Below are positions 1 through 8,707 of a DNA stretch of 46,273 nucleotides, in pieces. This DNA comes from CALEAR01 sp035301485 (GTDB lineage: Bacteria; Pseudomonadota; Gammaproteobacteria; Pseudomonadales; Alcanivoracaceae): contig DATGUF010000030.1 in NCBI GenBank assembly GCA_035301485.1, forward strand, positions 1 to 46,273, in the 5' to 3' direction. How positions within the stretch are numbered: position 1 is the stretch's first letter; every line of letters begins with the position of its first letter. The notes beneath the pieces were generated by a model. That model was not told where the DNA came from and ran no database searches. It saw only the letters and a program-made list of their open reading frames with translations. Made by a program: the position numbers and the translations under genes.

Positions 1-80
1 TCTACAAGAAAACCATCGGTTACGGACTGCCGGACTTCGCAGAGGAACTCAACTACGGAGTCGATCTATCAACCATCTGA
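1..80 (+). CDS. C-terminal tail of an unidentified protein (partial)
   Basis: The window opens inside a plus-strand frame that reads about 25 codons, roughly YKKTIGYGLPDFAEEL and then NYGVDLSTI, before a TGA at 78-80. The 5' part lies outside the window. A hairpin follows at 94-119, as expected downstream of a real gene. I do not recognise the family from so short a tail and give no function. Its reading as coding rests only on the open frame, the plausible protein-like composition and the following hairpin. Confidence 0.45.
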   Translation, partial: YKKTIGYGLPDFAEELNYGVDLSTI

Positions 81-93
81 GGGTGGTATCAGA

Positions 94-119
94 TTGATGG
101 GGTGAAGGTGCCCCATCAA
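94..119. terminator. Hairpin between two convergent genes
   Basis: TTGATGGGG (94-102) pairs perfectly with CCCCATCAA (111-119) around an 8-base loop. It lies between the stop of the partial plus-strand gene and the stop of the minus-strand BCCT gene, so it may end transcription from both sides. Neither side has a long T-run, so its strength as an intrinsic terminator is uncertain. Confidence 0.5.
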
Positions 120-145
120 CCATTAAATCCGTATACCCGAAATTA

Positions 146-1834
146 TTAAGCAGCAGGGGTTGTTTCTTGCGGCTTCTCTTTTTCGGGCTCCTCCGCAGCG
201 GGCTCTTCCGGGGCGGTGGGGTGCGCTTCTTCTTCCGCTTGGCGCGCTTCCTCGCGTTCATATTCACGCAGCAACAAGGCTTCAACGCGCATTTTTAATA
301 GCTTGTCTTTTTCTTCCATGCGTTGCCATTCTAAGTTGAGGTCTAGGTACAGCGAGTAGGCCATGAGCACCATCAACAACATGAAGGGGAAAGCGGCCAC
401 AATCGACACAGTGCGCAAACCTTCTAAGCCACCACTGAGCAGCAGCATGCCTGCCATCATTAATTGCAAAGCGCCCCATAAAATGCGCACAAAACGCGTG
501 GGGTTGAGCACCCCTTTGGAGGTGAACATACCGAGCACAAAGGTGGCTGAGTCCGCAGAGGTGACCACGAACATGGACACCAACAACACTGCAGCAATGG
601 AGGCATAGTAACCCCCAGGCAGCTGGCTGAGCATTTCATAGAGCCCTGCGGGCACTTCTATGGCCACGGCATCGGCGATGCCAGTATTGTGAAATAAATC
701 AAAGAAAATAGCAGAGCCGCCGAAGGTGGAGAACCACAGCATGCTCAGTGTCACTGGCACAATCATCACGCCGAGAACGAATTCTTTAATGGTGCGGCCT
801 TGGGAAATTCGGGCAATAAAACTGCCCACAAAAGGCGCCCAGCTCAGCCCCCAAGCCCAATAAAAAATGGTCCATTCTTGCACCCAGTGGCCACTGGTGT
901 AGGGGGTGGTCACGAGGCTCATTTGAATAATGTTGCCAAGGTATTCCCCTAGGGTTTGGGTCATTTCACTAAAAATAAAGGAAGTGGGGCCCATGAGGAG
1001 AACGAACAGCAGCAGGCCTGAGGCGAGGGTCATGTTGGCGTTACTGAGCAAGCGAATGCCTCGGTTAAGGGGCGTCATGGCGGATAAAATAAACAGCACG
1101 CCTAGCCCTGCAATAATCAGCATTTGTGGCTGCACGCCATAAGGGATGCCGGTGAGCCGTGATAAACCACTGTTAATTTGTAAGGCGCCCAAGCCTAGCG
1201 TGGTGGCCACCCCAAAAATGGTGGACACCACCGCTAAGGTATCAATGGCTTTACCCCAACCGCGGTCCACGCGTTTGCCGAGCAAAGGGCGGAAGGTTTC
1301 ACTGATCAGGCCGTAACTGTTGTGGCGAAAGCGCACATAAGCAATGGCTAACCCCACCACGGCAAAGTTGGCCCATTGGTGCAAACCCCAATGGAAAAAC
1401 GCATAGCGCAGGCCCGTTTGCGCAGCCTCCGCGGTTTTGGCTTCGCCAATGCCAAAGGGAGGCGAGCTGAAATGCATAATAGGTTCTGCCACGCCCCAGA
1501 ACACCAGGCCCACCCCCATACCGCCCGAGAAAATCATGGCGAGCCAGCTGCCATAACTAAATTCAGGCTCTTCATCTTGGGGGCCTAAACGAATGTTGCC
1601 AAAACGCGAGATGCCTAACCACAGCGTGAAGATCACAAACCCAGAGGTAACAATAAGGTAAAGCCAGCCAAAATCATCGGCGGTGGCATCGAGGGCTTTT
1701 TGTGCCACGGTTTGAACGCCGTCGGGGTTATACAGGGCAGCAAGAAGAAAGGCGCCGATGATGAAAAGGGAGAGGTAAAAAACGAGGCCTACATCGCCCA
1801 GCAAGCGGTTCAGCCATTGTTTTAGCGTGGTCAT
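146..1834 (-). CDS. BCCT-family betaine/choline/carnitine transporter
   Basis: A 562-residue inner-membrane carrier of the betaine/choline/carnitine transporter family, which brings in quaternary-ammonium compatible solutes with Na+ or H+. About twelve hydrophobic segments are visible. The family glycine motif GMGVG is at residues 105-109, followed by FWGVAEP, and the BCCT signature runs over residues 321-350 (WTIFYWAWGLSWAPF onward, then ARISQGRTIKEF). The last 55 or so residues are a Glu/Pro/Ala-rich charged tail outside the membrane core. The ATG has a good Shine-Dalgarno sequence (AAGGA, 5 bases upstream). The substrate cannot be read from the sequence; choline (BetT-like) or glycine betaine are the obvious options. 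It stands alone between two terminator-like hairpins. Confidence 0.9.
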   Translation of the reverse strand: MTTLKQWLNRLLGDVGLVFYLSLFIIGAFLLAALYNPDGVQTVAQKALDATADDFGWLYLIVTSGFVIFTLWLGISRFGNIRLGPQDEEPEFSYGSWLAMIFSGGMGVGLVFWGVAEPIMHFSSPPFGIGEAKTAEAAQTGLRYAFFHWGLHQWANFAVVGLAIAYVRFRHNSYGLISETFRPLLGKRVDRGWGKAIDTLAVVSTIFGVATTLGLGALQINSGLSRLTGIPYGVQPQMLIIAGLGVLFILSAMTPLNRGIRLLSNANMTLASGLLLFVLLMGPTSFIFSEMTQTLGEYLGNIIQMSLVTTPYTSGHWVQEWTIFYWAWGLSWAPFVGSFIARISQGRTIKEFVLGVMIVPVTLSMLWFSTFGGSAIFFDLFHNTGIADAVAIEVPAGLYEMLSQLPGGYYASIAAVLLVSMFVVTSADSATFVLGMFTSKGVLNPTRFVRILWGALQLMMAGMLLLSGGLEGLRTVSIVAAFPFMLLMVLMAYSLYLDLNLEWQRMEEKDKLLKMRVEALLLREYEREEARQAEEEAHPTAPEEPAAEEPEKEKPQETTPAA

Positions 1835-1904
1835 GGTGGTCCTTATTGGTGATGAACAACAATTGAGAACCTGACATGGTCGTCTGTTTATTAGCAGAGG
1901 TCAA

Positions 1905-1947
1905 AATACAAAAAAACGCTCCCTGCCTTTTGCGTGGGCAGGGAGCG
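1905..1947 (-). terminator. Rho-independent terminator of the TonB receptor gene
   Basis: CGCTCCCTGCC (1917-1927) and GGCAGGGAGCG (1937-1947) form a perfect 11-bp stem with a 9-base loop. Read on the minus strand the stem is followed by six or more T residues (1911-1916 as A on the plus strand). It sits just after the stop codon of the receptor gene at 1970. Confidence 0.85.
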
Positions 1948-1969
1948 GGGCTAGGTAACGAAAGGAACG

Positions 1970-4168
1970 TTAAAAATCATAGTTCACAGAGAGCCAGAAA
2001 CGTCTGCCTTCGTCGAGGGTGCCGGTGGTGCCTGGGCCAAACACAGCGTAGTCAGACGCCGTGTCTTGATTGCCGTTGCTGTCCGTGTAGGTTCTCGCTT
2101 TCATGAAATCTTTATCTAACAAGTTATACACGGCCGCGGTGACTTTTACGTTGTTGGTGGCCTGGTAGCTGCCGCCTAAGTGAAACAAGGCAAACCCTTT
2201 TAGCATGCTGCCTAGTTGGTCCTGCTGTGCTTGTTCGTCCGCTCTGAGGTTGTCGTAAAGCGAGAGGTAACGGGCGCGTTTGCCGCGGTACTCACCCCGT
2301 AGCCAAAGGTTGAGCTTGTCGGTGCTTTGCCAGCTGAGCGTACTGTTGGCCAAGTGTTTAGGGGTGTGCGTGAGGGGTGCGCCTTGGTTGTCGCCACTCT
2401 TTTGCTCGCTGTCTGTGTAGGTGTAATTTACGGAGAGCTGCACGGTTGGAGTAAAGGCGTAGCGTGTGCCCACTTCGGCACCATAGGTGCGCGCTTTGTC
2501 CACGTTTACCTGCTGAGCATAAGTGTCGTCAGGAATGCTTGGGTGGCCAGTCACTATTTTGTCGGCGCCGGCGGCAATCTTATCCTTGAAGTGGTTATGG
2601 AAAAAGGTCACGTTACCGGTGAGCTTATCGAAGCTGTCGTAGTAAAAACCCACTTCCGTGCTAGTGCTGGTTTCAGGTTTTAAATCGGGGTTACCAATGG
2701 TGAGCTGCTCGCCTTGCCTGATGGCGCCGTTTACCCCGCTGTGTAGTTGGTCTAACCGCGGTGTTTTATAGCCTTGGCTAACGCCACCCTTCACGGTCCA
2801 GTTGTCATCTGTGTTCCAAATAACATAAGCACGTGGGCTAAATTGGCCACCAAAGGCATCGTGGCGGTCGTAACGTCCGCCGAGCGTTAGCGACACATCG
2901 TCATGTAAGAACCATTCATCTTCAGCGAACACCGCCCACATTTTTTGTTTGAATTTGTCGGGGGCAATGCCGTCTATCATTTCGGCGTCCCACCATTGGG
3001 TGCCCAAGGTGGCGTAATGTTTTTCGCCAATGGGGGCGGTGAATTTAGAATCGAACACAATATTCGTGTTTTCTAATTCCCGGGGAGAACCTGCTCTGCG
3101 CCCTGTGCTTGCTGTTGGCGCGCCGTAAACGCTGCCAGGAATGGTGCGGCCGATGGTTTCTGTAGTGTTATGCATAAGGCTAGAATCCAACTGCCCTAAG
3201 GCAAAACGGCCCGTGTGGCTGAGGCTCACTTGCTCACGGTTAAAGCGTAGCTCATCGGCATAGCCTAGCGCAGCTGTTGGCGTTTCCACCTCGCAAGATC
3301 GGTCGCGGCCATCGAGGGTGCCCAGTTGGCAATCGTCGTTGTTGTATTTTTGTTTGGCGCTATCAACATCTAGCGTGAAGTCATGGTTTTCTGTGGGGGT
3401 GTAGCTAAGTTTGGCGCCAATGCTGTGCACACGGCCTTCCACGGGGGAAGGGCCGCGTTTGGTTAACTTAGAACCGTCGCTTAAATATAAATCAGAGGCA
3501 TCACGGCGTTTAACATCCGCCCGGAGTGATAACCCCACTGTGTCTTCAATCAGCGGGCCGTGCACGGCAATGCTGGCGGTTTTTTCATCGCCGGCCTTAC
3601 TGTGTTGCTGCAGCAAGTAGCTCGTAGTAACGCTGCCGCCCCATTCTTTCGCCACTTTACGCGTAATAATGTTGATCACACCGCCCATGGCGTCGGAGCC
3701 ATAAAGGGTAGACATGGGGCCACGGATCACTTCGATGCGCTCAATGGCAGACAGCGGCGGCAAAAAGCTGGTGCTCGTTTCATTAAAGCCGTTGGGGGTG
3801 ACATTACCCGCTGTATTTTGGCGGCGACCATCAATTAAAATTAAGGTGTAATCCGAGGGCATGCCGCGCAAACTAATGTTTAAGCCACCGGTTTTACCTG
3901 TGTTGCCGCCCACATCCACACCCTCAAGATCTTGGATTGCTTCGGCAATATTGGTGGCGGATTTTTGCTGTAACTCTTCGCGCGTAATAACAGAAATGCT
4001 CGCTGGCGCGTCCACAATTTTTTGCTCAAACCCAGCCGCAGACACAACGCTGATGCTGTTTAAATCGATGCTGTCTGCTTGTGCCGCAGTGGTAGCCAGT
4101 GTCGCCACGGCAGCGGCCAGTAGGGTTTTTCTTATCATAAAAGTGTTGTTGTTGTGTGAGGGGTGCAT
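1970..4168 (-). CDS. TonB-dependent outer-membrane receptor, FepA/CirA-like siderophore type
   Basis: A 732-residue outer-membrane receptor. After a signal peptide ending near AAQA comes a TonB-box-like SISVVSA, then the plug domain (DAPASISVITREELQ, SLRGMPSDYTLILIDGRR, IERIEVIRGPMSTLYGSDAMGGVINIITRK in pieces), a 22-strand-type barrel region and a C-terminal Phe (NYDF). The plug is closest to the FepA/CirA/colicin I receptor group, which import ferric catecholate siderophores or their breakdown products; the ligand here is not known. I place the start at 4168 because AAGGA lies 7 bases upstream; the frame stays open further upstream to 4318 but that stretch is AT-rich and contains the Fur box. 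The next in-frame Met, at 4138, gives the tidier signal peptide but has no ribosome site. Confidence 0.92.
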   Translation of the reverse strand: MHPSHNNNTFMIRKTLLAAAVATLATTAAQADSIDLNSISVVSAAGFEQKIVDAPASISVITREELQQKSATNIAEAIQDLEGVDVGGNTGKTGGLNISLRGMPSDYTLILIDGRRQNTAGNVTPNGFNETSTSFLPPLSAIERIEVIRGPMSTLYGSDAMGGVINIITRKVAKEWGGSVTTSYLLQQHSKAGDEKTASIAVHGPLIEDTVGLSLRADVKRRDASDLYLSDGSKLTKRGPSPVEGRVHSIGAKLSYTPTENHDFTLDVDSAKQKYNNDDCQLGTLDGRDRSCEVETPTAALGYADELRFNREQVSLSHTGRFALGQLDSSLMHNTTETIGRTIPGSVYGAPTASTGRRAGSPRELENTNIVFDSKFTAPIGEKHYATLGTQWWDAEMIDGIAPDKFKQKMWAVFAEDEWFLHDDVSLTLGGRYDRHDAFGGQFSPRAYVIWNTDDNWTVKGGVSQGYKTPRLDQLHSGVNGAIRQGEQLTIGNPDLKPETSTSTEVGFYYDSFDKLTGNVTFFHNHFKDKIAAGADKIVTGHPSIPDDTYAQQVNVDKARTYGAEVGTRYAFTPTVQLSVNYTYTDSEQKSGDNQGAPLTHTPKHLANSTLSWQSTDKLNLWLRGEYRGKRARYLSLYDNLRADEQAQQDQLGSMLKGFALFHLGGSYQATNNVKVTAAVYNLLDKDFMKARTYTDSNGNQDTASDYAVFGPGTTGTLDEGRRFWLSVNYDF

Positions 4169-4221
4169 GTCCCATTCCTTAACGATGAGTAATGTTGAAC
4201 GAATGAAAAACAGTCTATGGA

Positions 4222-4240
4222 AATGAGAATGATTTGCAAT
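4222..4240 (-). promoter_or_regulatory. Predicted Fur box
   Basis: TGAGAATGATTTGCA (4224-4238) matches the 7-1-7 Fur inverted repeat TGATAATNATTATCA at 11 or 12 of 14 informative positions. It lies about 55 bp upstream of the receptor start, a usual place for iron repression of a TonB-dependent receptor gene. Confidence 0.65.
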
Positions 4241-4360
4241 AGCGTTCACCGCTTTTTTTGCGAAAAATATAAAATAAATATTTGTGCGCAGAAAAGAACA
4301 AAAAAGAACGCTGCCCACTAGGTGGAAAAGCTTGGGGGGGAAGGGCTCATGAGAGCGGTG

Positions 4361-4394
4361 AAAAATGGCTTAGCAGCGGCTGACTACTAAGCCA
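4361..4394 (-). terminator. Terminator of the arsC-wrbA-DUF2069 operon
   Basis: TGGCTTAG (4366-4373) pairs with CTAAGCCA (4387-4394). Read on the minus strand the stem is followed by five T residues. It follows directly after the DUF2069 stop at 4400. Confidence 0.7.
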
Positions 4395-4399
4395 GAGGG

Positions 4400-4756
4400 T
4401 TATTTTGCAGCGTGTTTCCGCATGCGTTGTTGCTGCTTAATGAGCAACATGGAGGTGGTAAAAATGCCGATGGCCGCCAACAAACGTGCAAACACCCAGT
4501 AGAATAAAGGCGGTTCGCTGAGTATTTGCATGCTAAAGCCACCAAAGTAAAACAGCAGCACAAATGAAAACCACATTAAGAAACGTGAATCTGCAGACCA
4601 AACGGGGAGGCAGAAGATCAATAAAGGCAGGTAAATGGCAAGGGCCATAAAGGCTACGACGGGCCATGGCGTTGCCACGGGTGCTTGATAAATTAAGCCG
4701 CCAAAAGAAGCGATTAAGAGAACGAGTAAAAAAATGCGGTGTAGGGTTAAGAGCAC
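4400..4756 (-). CDS. DUF2069 family small membrane protein
   Basis: A 118-residue protein with four hydrophobic segments and a basic C-terminal tail, matching the DUF2069 family by its LPVWSADSRFLMWFSF-type middle and by its place directly after wrbA, an arrangement I know from Pseudomonas. Function is unknown. The start is a GTG at 4756 with AGGAT 7 bases upstream, 9 bases after the wrbA stop, so it is translated as the third gene of an arsC-wrbA-DUF2069 operon. A terminator follows at 4361-4394. Confidence 0.8.
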   Translation of the reverse strand: MLLTLHRIFLLVLLIASFGGLIYQAPVATPWPVVAFMALAIYLPLLIFCLPVWSADSRFLMWFSFVLLFYFGGFSMQILSEPPLFYWVFARLLAAIGIFTTSMLLIKQQQRMRKHAAK

Positions 4757-4765
4757 GTGAATATC

Positions 4766-5368
4766 CTATGAACGCTTGTGAAGGGCGAGGGCGGTGGTGG
4801 CTAAACGTTGACCAAAAGCGCGTGCTAGCGCTTTTTCATCGGCGCTCAGTTCAGTGTTGTTGTGCAACCCCGCCACATGGCTTGGGCCGTAAGGGGTGCC
4901 ACCGGTGGTGGTGTTGTTCAGTGCTGCTTCACTGAAAGGAATGCCAGTGATCAGCATGCCGTGGTGCAGCAGTGGCACCATCATGGAGAGTAAAGTGCTT
5001 TCTTGCCCGCCGTGCATGGTGCCTGAAGAGGTGAACACGCCGGCCGGCTTGCCAATGAGGGCGCCATCAAGCCATAACTCGGTGGCTTCTTCGAGGAAGA
5101 ACTTCAGCGGGGCGGCAATATTGCCGAAACGGCTCGGCGACCCAAGCGCTAGGGCGCTACAGTGCTGTAAATCTGCAGCGGTGCAATAAGGCGCTCCCTC
5201 GGTGGGCACCGCCGGGAGCACGGCTGCGGTTTGCACACCCACCGGTGGCACTGTGCGGCGTTTAGCAGCCAGGCCAGCGGCCTCACAGCCGTGGGCTATT
5301 TCCTTGGCGAGGTTGGCCACGCTGCCGCTACGGCTGTAATACAAAATGAGGGCATAGGGCGCACTCAT
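4766..5368 (-). CDS. wrbA: NAD(P)H:quinone oxidoreductase, WrbA family
   Basis: A 200-residue flavodoxin-fold cytoplasmic enzyme that reduces quinones by two electrons using NAD(P)H and FMN, thought to limit redox cycling. The N-terminal phosphate-binding loop YSRSGSVANLA spans residues 11-21, and the later FTSSGTMHGGQESTLLSM and TPYGPSHVAG stretches are typical WrbA FMN and active-site loops. Length matches the family (about 198-200). Its ATG overlaps the arsC stop by four bases (ATGA), pointing to translational coupling. Confidence 0.93.
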   Translation of the reverse strand: MSAPYALILYYSRSGSVANLAKEIAHGCEAAGLAAKRRTVPPVGVQTAAVLPAVPTEGAPYCTAADLQHCSALALGSPSRFGNIAAPLKFFLEEATELWLDGALIGKPAGVFTSSGTMHGGQESTLLSMMVPLLHHGMLITGIPFSEAALNNTTTGGTPYGPSHVAGLHNNTELSADEKALARAFGQRLATTALALHKRS

Positions 5369-5718
5369 TTTAGCAGCTCCAATACATTCTCTGGTGGGCG
5401 GCCTAGTACTGCTTGATCGCCTTTGACCACAATGGGGCGCTGAATCAGGCGTGGAAATTTGGCCATGGCGGCCATCACAGTGGCGTCATCACTAGCGGCA
5501 CTTAAGCCTGCTTCTTTATACTCAGCTTCGCCGGTGCGCACGAGATCGTGGGCTTTTTCTAGGCCAAGTTGTTCCACTAAGGTGGTGAGAGCAGCTTCGC
5601 TAGGCGTGTCTTCTAAATATTTAACAATGGTAGGGGTGATGCCTTGCTCTTCAATCAGGCTTAAGGTTTCACGAGATTTTGAGCAACGCGGGTTGTGATA
5701 AATAGTCACTGCAGACAT
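5365..5718 (-). CDS. arsC: ArsC/YfgD-family arsenate reductase-like protein
   Basis: A 117-residue thioredoxin-fold protein of the glutaredoxin-dependent ArsC family. The catalytic Cys12 lies in HNPRCSKSR, and the family arginines follow in LIQRPIVV and GRPP. Its length matches the short chromosomal YfgD-type proteins rather than plasmid ArsC (about 141). There is no arsR, arsB or acr3 nearby, and the gene is coupled to wrbA, so a general redox role is as likely as arsenate resistance. It is the first gene of the minus-strand operon and diverges from yihY with an 87-bp gap. Confidence 0.88.
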   Translation of the reverse strand: MSAVTIYHNPRCSKSRETLSLIEEQGITPTIVKYLEDTPSEAALTTLVEQLGLEKAHDLVRTGEAEYKEAGLSAASDDATVMAAMAKFPRLIQRPIVVKGDQAVLGRPPENVLELLK

Positions 5719-5805
5719 GTTTTGCCTCCTAAATTCAACTGGCGCATAGTTTAGCAGTACTCGCGCAATTTGTCTGAACGCAGCAATGGAAACAAGGAGC
5801 TTGTG

Positions 5806-7059
5806 GTGAAAGTATCAAACGCTGTTGAAACTTTACAGGGAGCGGTTCGCGATGCATGGGCTTTTATGCGCTTGCTGACAGAGCAGTTTATTGAGGATGG
5901 CTGCCGGCAAAGTGCTGCAGCGCTAACCTATACCACCTTGTTTGCCATTGTGCCCGTGTTAACAGTAACTTATTCAGTGCTAGCGCTCGTTCCCGCTTTA
6001 CGGGAAAAAGGAGATGCTATTCAAGAGTGGCTACTAGGAGTTATTGCCCCATCTGCAGGGGAACAAGTGCAGCTTTACATCGGTGAGTTTGCGCGTCAAA
6101 CCAGCAACTTAACCCTGCTTGGCGGTGTGTTTTTGCTTGTTACCGCCGTTTTATTGTTGCGCAATATAGAAACCACGCTTAATCGCATTTGGCGAGTAGC
6201 GCGGCCGCGGCAAGGCATGCTTGCTTTGTTGATATATTGGGCAGTGCTCACCCTTGGGCCTTTGTCCTTAGCGATTGGGCTCGGGGTGAGTTCTTATCTC
6301 GCCTCGGCCGCACTGTTCACCGATACCCTAGCCATGGTGGGTGGCGTAAACATGTGGTTGAAATGGCTGCCGTTTTTTAGCAGCGTCATTATGTTAACGC
6401 TGTTATATGTGCTAGTGCCCAACTGTCATGTGCCTTTTAAGCAAGGGTTTATAGGAGCCGTGGTGGCTGCGGCCTTATTTGAGCTAGCGAAAATGGGGTT
6501 TGCGCTATTCATTAAAATGGCACCCACTTACGAGGTGATCTACGGGGCTTTTGCCGCAGTGCCTCTATTCCTTATTTGGGTGTATGTTTCTTGGGTGATC
6601 GTTCTTGCGGGCGCAGAATTAGTGCGCACGGCGGTTATTTTTTCTGAATACCGCGGTAATGTGCCTAAAATGCAGGCGCTGTTGCGAGCCTTACATGTAC
6701 TTTGGCTATGCCAACAACAAGGCACCGTTTTAAAACCAGAGGCATTGCGCAGTACCCTGCAAAGCGCACGCGTAAACCAATGGGATGAATACCGAGATTT
6801 ACTGGTGGAGCTTAAGTTGGTGCAGCGCACCGACGAAGGCGCCTATGCGCTAACCCGCGATTTACGCACACTCACAGTGGCAGAATTGATGGCGATGACG
6901 CCTTGGCCATTAAAAACCCTTTGGCAAGTGCAGCAGCAGGGCGAGCAACAACAGCCTTGGGAGCAATTGCTAGCAGAACGATGCCATCATGCTCGCACTA
7001 ACTTTAACGAAACACTCACTTTATCGGTGGAAGAATTATTTGTAGCAAAACAAAACTAA
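5806..7059 (+). CDS. yihY: YihY/BrkB family inner-membrane protein
   Basis: A polytopic membrane protein of about 417 residues from the YihY (UPF0761, formerly called ribonuclease BN) family. Around six hydrophobic segments are visible, with the family stretch DGCRQSAAALTYTTLFAIVP near the N-terminus and PLFLIWVYVSWVIVLAGAEL in the last membrane segment, then a soluble C-terminal region of about 140 residues. The RNase BN name is a known misannotation for this family; the true function is unsettled. I place the start at GTG 5806 because AAGGAG lies 6 bases upstream; GTG 5803 and TTG 5770 are in-frame alternatives. It is divergent from arsC, as in Pseudomonas. Confidence 0.85.
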   Translation: MKVSNAVETLQGAVRDAWAFMRLLTEQFIEDGCRQSAAALTYTTLFAIVPVLTVTYSVLALVPALREKGDAIQEWLLGVIAPSAGEQVQLYIGEFARQTSNLTLLGGVFLLVTAVLLLRNIETTLNRIWRVARPRQGMLALLIYWAVLTLGPLSLAIGLGVSSYLASAALFTDTLAMVGGVNMWLKWLPFFSSVIMLTLLYVLVPNCHVPFKQGFIGAVVAAALFELAKMGFALFIKMAPTYEVIYGAFAAVPLFLIWVYVSWVIVLAGAELVRTAVIFSEYRGNVPKMQALLRALHVLWLCQQQGTVLKPEALRSTLQSARVNQWDEYRDLLVELKLVQRTDEGAYALTRDLRTLTVAELMAMTPWPLKTLWQVQQQGEQQQPWEQLLAERCHHARTNFNETLTLSVEELFVAKQN

Positions 7060-7129
7060 TACTGTGAGAGATAAATATCTGCAGTAACATAGGGCTGTTT
7101 ACAGCAAAAATTGAGGAGAGGGAGTTTAG

Positions 7130-8614
7130 ATGTTATCTCAATGGGGTCGGCGCATAACAGCAGGGCTGCTTGTGCTAGCGGCTGCTTATGTAGGCGCTAC
7201 CTGGTGGGCAGGGAAGCAGATAGAAAAATTTTACATGGCAGCGCCCTCGTGGCAACTGCCATTAAGTTGGCAAGCGGTTTTGCTTAACGATGAGAGCCAC
7301 ATTGAGTTGGTGCCACACTCTTTTGAACGTGGTTTATTTCATTCCACCGCTACTTTTTCTTTACATGTTGTGGGCACCTCGCTACCCATACACAGCATTG
7401 AATGGCAGCAACACATTGAGCACGGTCCTTTTCCGTGGTCGCGGGTAAAGCGCTTGCAGTGGCTACCTGTGCTGGCCGCAGGCACTGTGCGTTTAGCACG
7501 TGATGAATGGTTGGCGAATGTGGTAGAAGTGATGCCAGAAGGGTGGGCGCGAGAGATTAGCCAAGCGGTGCGTGTGCGCTACCAGGTGGGGTTAAGTGGC
7601 GCCACAGAAACCACTTTTACTGCTGCACCTTTGCAGCTAGCAAGTGATGAGCTGGATTGGCAATCAGACGCATTGGCCATGACGTTACGTATGGATAAAG
7701 ACGGTTATTTAGATACCTTCAGCAGCCATATTGACGCCTTAGCCTTTAGGGCGCAGGAGGCCGCTTCTCCGCTTTATTTGCAAATTGGCCTGCAAGAGGC
7801 GGCATTAAATGTTGACCAACAAAGCAAACGTGATGGGCGTTTACGTTTTCACAGCCGTGCTGAAACGCAGCAAATACATGTGCATCTGGAAGATAAACGT
7901 AGCCACGATACGCTTGAAGTGCGCCTAGATGGGTTGATGTCGGTGCACAATAACGATGCCACCATCACGGCTAGCGACACCTTTATTCATCACGCCACTT
8001 CAGATTTCACCATACAGCAAGTAGCAATCAACGGCCGTGAATTAGGCCGCCTACAAGCAGATTGGGACATGGAAAATGTAAACGTGGGCGTACTGTCTGT
8101 GTTTGCGAACGAACAGGATGAAAATATCGTACCGTCCATGGAGAGCCTGTTAGAGGCGCTGTTGGCGCCGCAGCCGAAGATAGAGTTAAAGAAATTAGCG
8201 TGGCAAAACGAAGGTGGCGAGGCAGTGCTTAATGTGGTGGCTCGCTTAGCGCCCAATGAAATGCTAGCACCCACACAAGGTTTGCTTCCTAAAGCTAACG
8301 CCAAAGCTGCGTTGCGGTTTGATCGCGGTATGCTGCAACAGCTGTCGGAGGATGTGGCGTCGCTTAGCACTCAATACATAGAGGGCAGCGAACGTGCCGA
8401 AATGGCTGAAGAAATTGCACAATATGAAGATTGGCTTGACGAGTTAGTGGCATTAAAAGTGCTACAACAAAAGGATGAGCAATACAGTCTTGATGCGGAA
8501 GTAGAATTAGAGCAAGGGCTGCGCCTGTTCCTCAATAGTTATGAAATCACCGAGGGTGAAATTATGGCGCTTTGGTTTATGTTGATGCTGTTATTCAACG
8601 GCGCCTCCCCTTAA
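7130..8614 (+). CDS. DUF945 (YdgA-like) family protein
   Basis: A 494-residue protein with one N-terminal membrane anchor (residues 11-28) followed by a large predicted periplasmic region. The stretch WWAGKQIEKFY after the anchor and HSFERGLFHSTATFSLHV resemble the YdgA/DUF945 family of E. coli, of unknown function. The C-terminus ends in an unusual hydrophobic run (ALWFMLMLLFNGASP). A strong ribosome site (GGGAG, 5 bases before the ATG) sets the start. It lies 70 bp after yihY on the same strand with no clear terminator between. Confidence 0.7.
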   Translation: MLSQWGRRITAGLLVLAAAYVGATWWAGKQIEKFYMAAPSWQLPLSWQAVLLNDESHIELVPHSFERGLFHSTATFSLHVVGTSLPIHSIEWQQHIEHGPFPWSRVKRLQWLPVLAAGTVRLARDEWLANVVEVMPEGWAREISQAVRVRYQVGLSGATETTFTAAPLQLASDELDWQSDALAMTLRMDKDGYLDTFSSHIDALAFRAQEAASPLYLQIGLQEAALNVDQQSKRDGRLRFHSRAETQQIHVHLEDKRSHDTLEVRLDGLMSVHNNDATITASDTFIHHATSDFTIQQVAINGRELGRLQADWDMENVNVGVLSVFANEQDENIVPSMESLLEALLAPQPKIELKKLAWQNEGGEAVLNVVARLAPNEMLAPTQGLLPKANAKAALRFDRGMLQQLSEDVASLSTQYIEGSERAEMAEEIAQYEDWLDELVALKVLQQKDEQYSLDAEVELEQGLRLFLNSYEITEGEIMALWFMLMLLFNGASP

Positions 8615-8643
8615 ACCAGCTCAATATTGTTACTGTAGATAGA

Positions 8644-8682
8644 TTTCCACTTATTTTTTCGTGGGCAGGTATAATAGCTGCC
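8644..8682 (+). promoter_or_regulatory. Likely promoter of the fumarase gene with an overlapping inverted repeat
   Basis: A consensus -10 TATAAT is at 8670-8675; the best -35 is weak (TTCCAC at 8645-8650 with 19-base spacing). GGCAG (8664-8668) and CTGCC (8678-8682) form an inverted repeat exactly flanking the -10 box, a layout that would suit a repressor site. Confidence 0.5.
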
Positions 8683-8707
8683 TGACAAGCAACAACCGGA
8701 GACTTGC

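Noticed and set aside
4169..4318. N-terminal extension of the TonB receptor frame
   Set aside because: The frame is open, but the stretch is AT-rich, contains the Fur box, and a good ribosome site points to the start at 4168.
5365..5718. An arsenic-resistance operon
   Set aside because: No arsR or arsenite pump is nearby, and the wrbA/DUF2069 context is the usual chromosomal housekeeping setting.
5806..7059. Ribonuclease BN
   Set aside because: That old name for the YihY family is a known error; the protein is a membrane protein with no nuclease motif.
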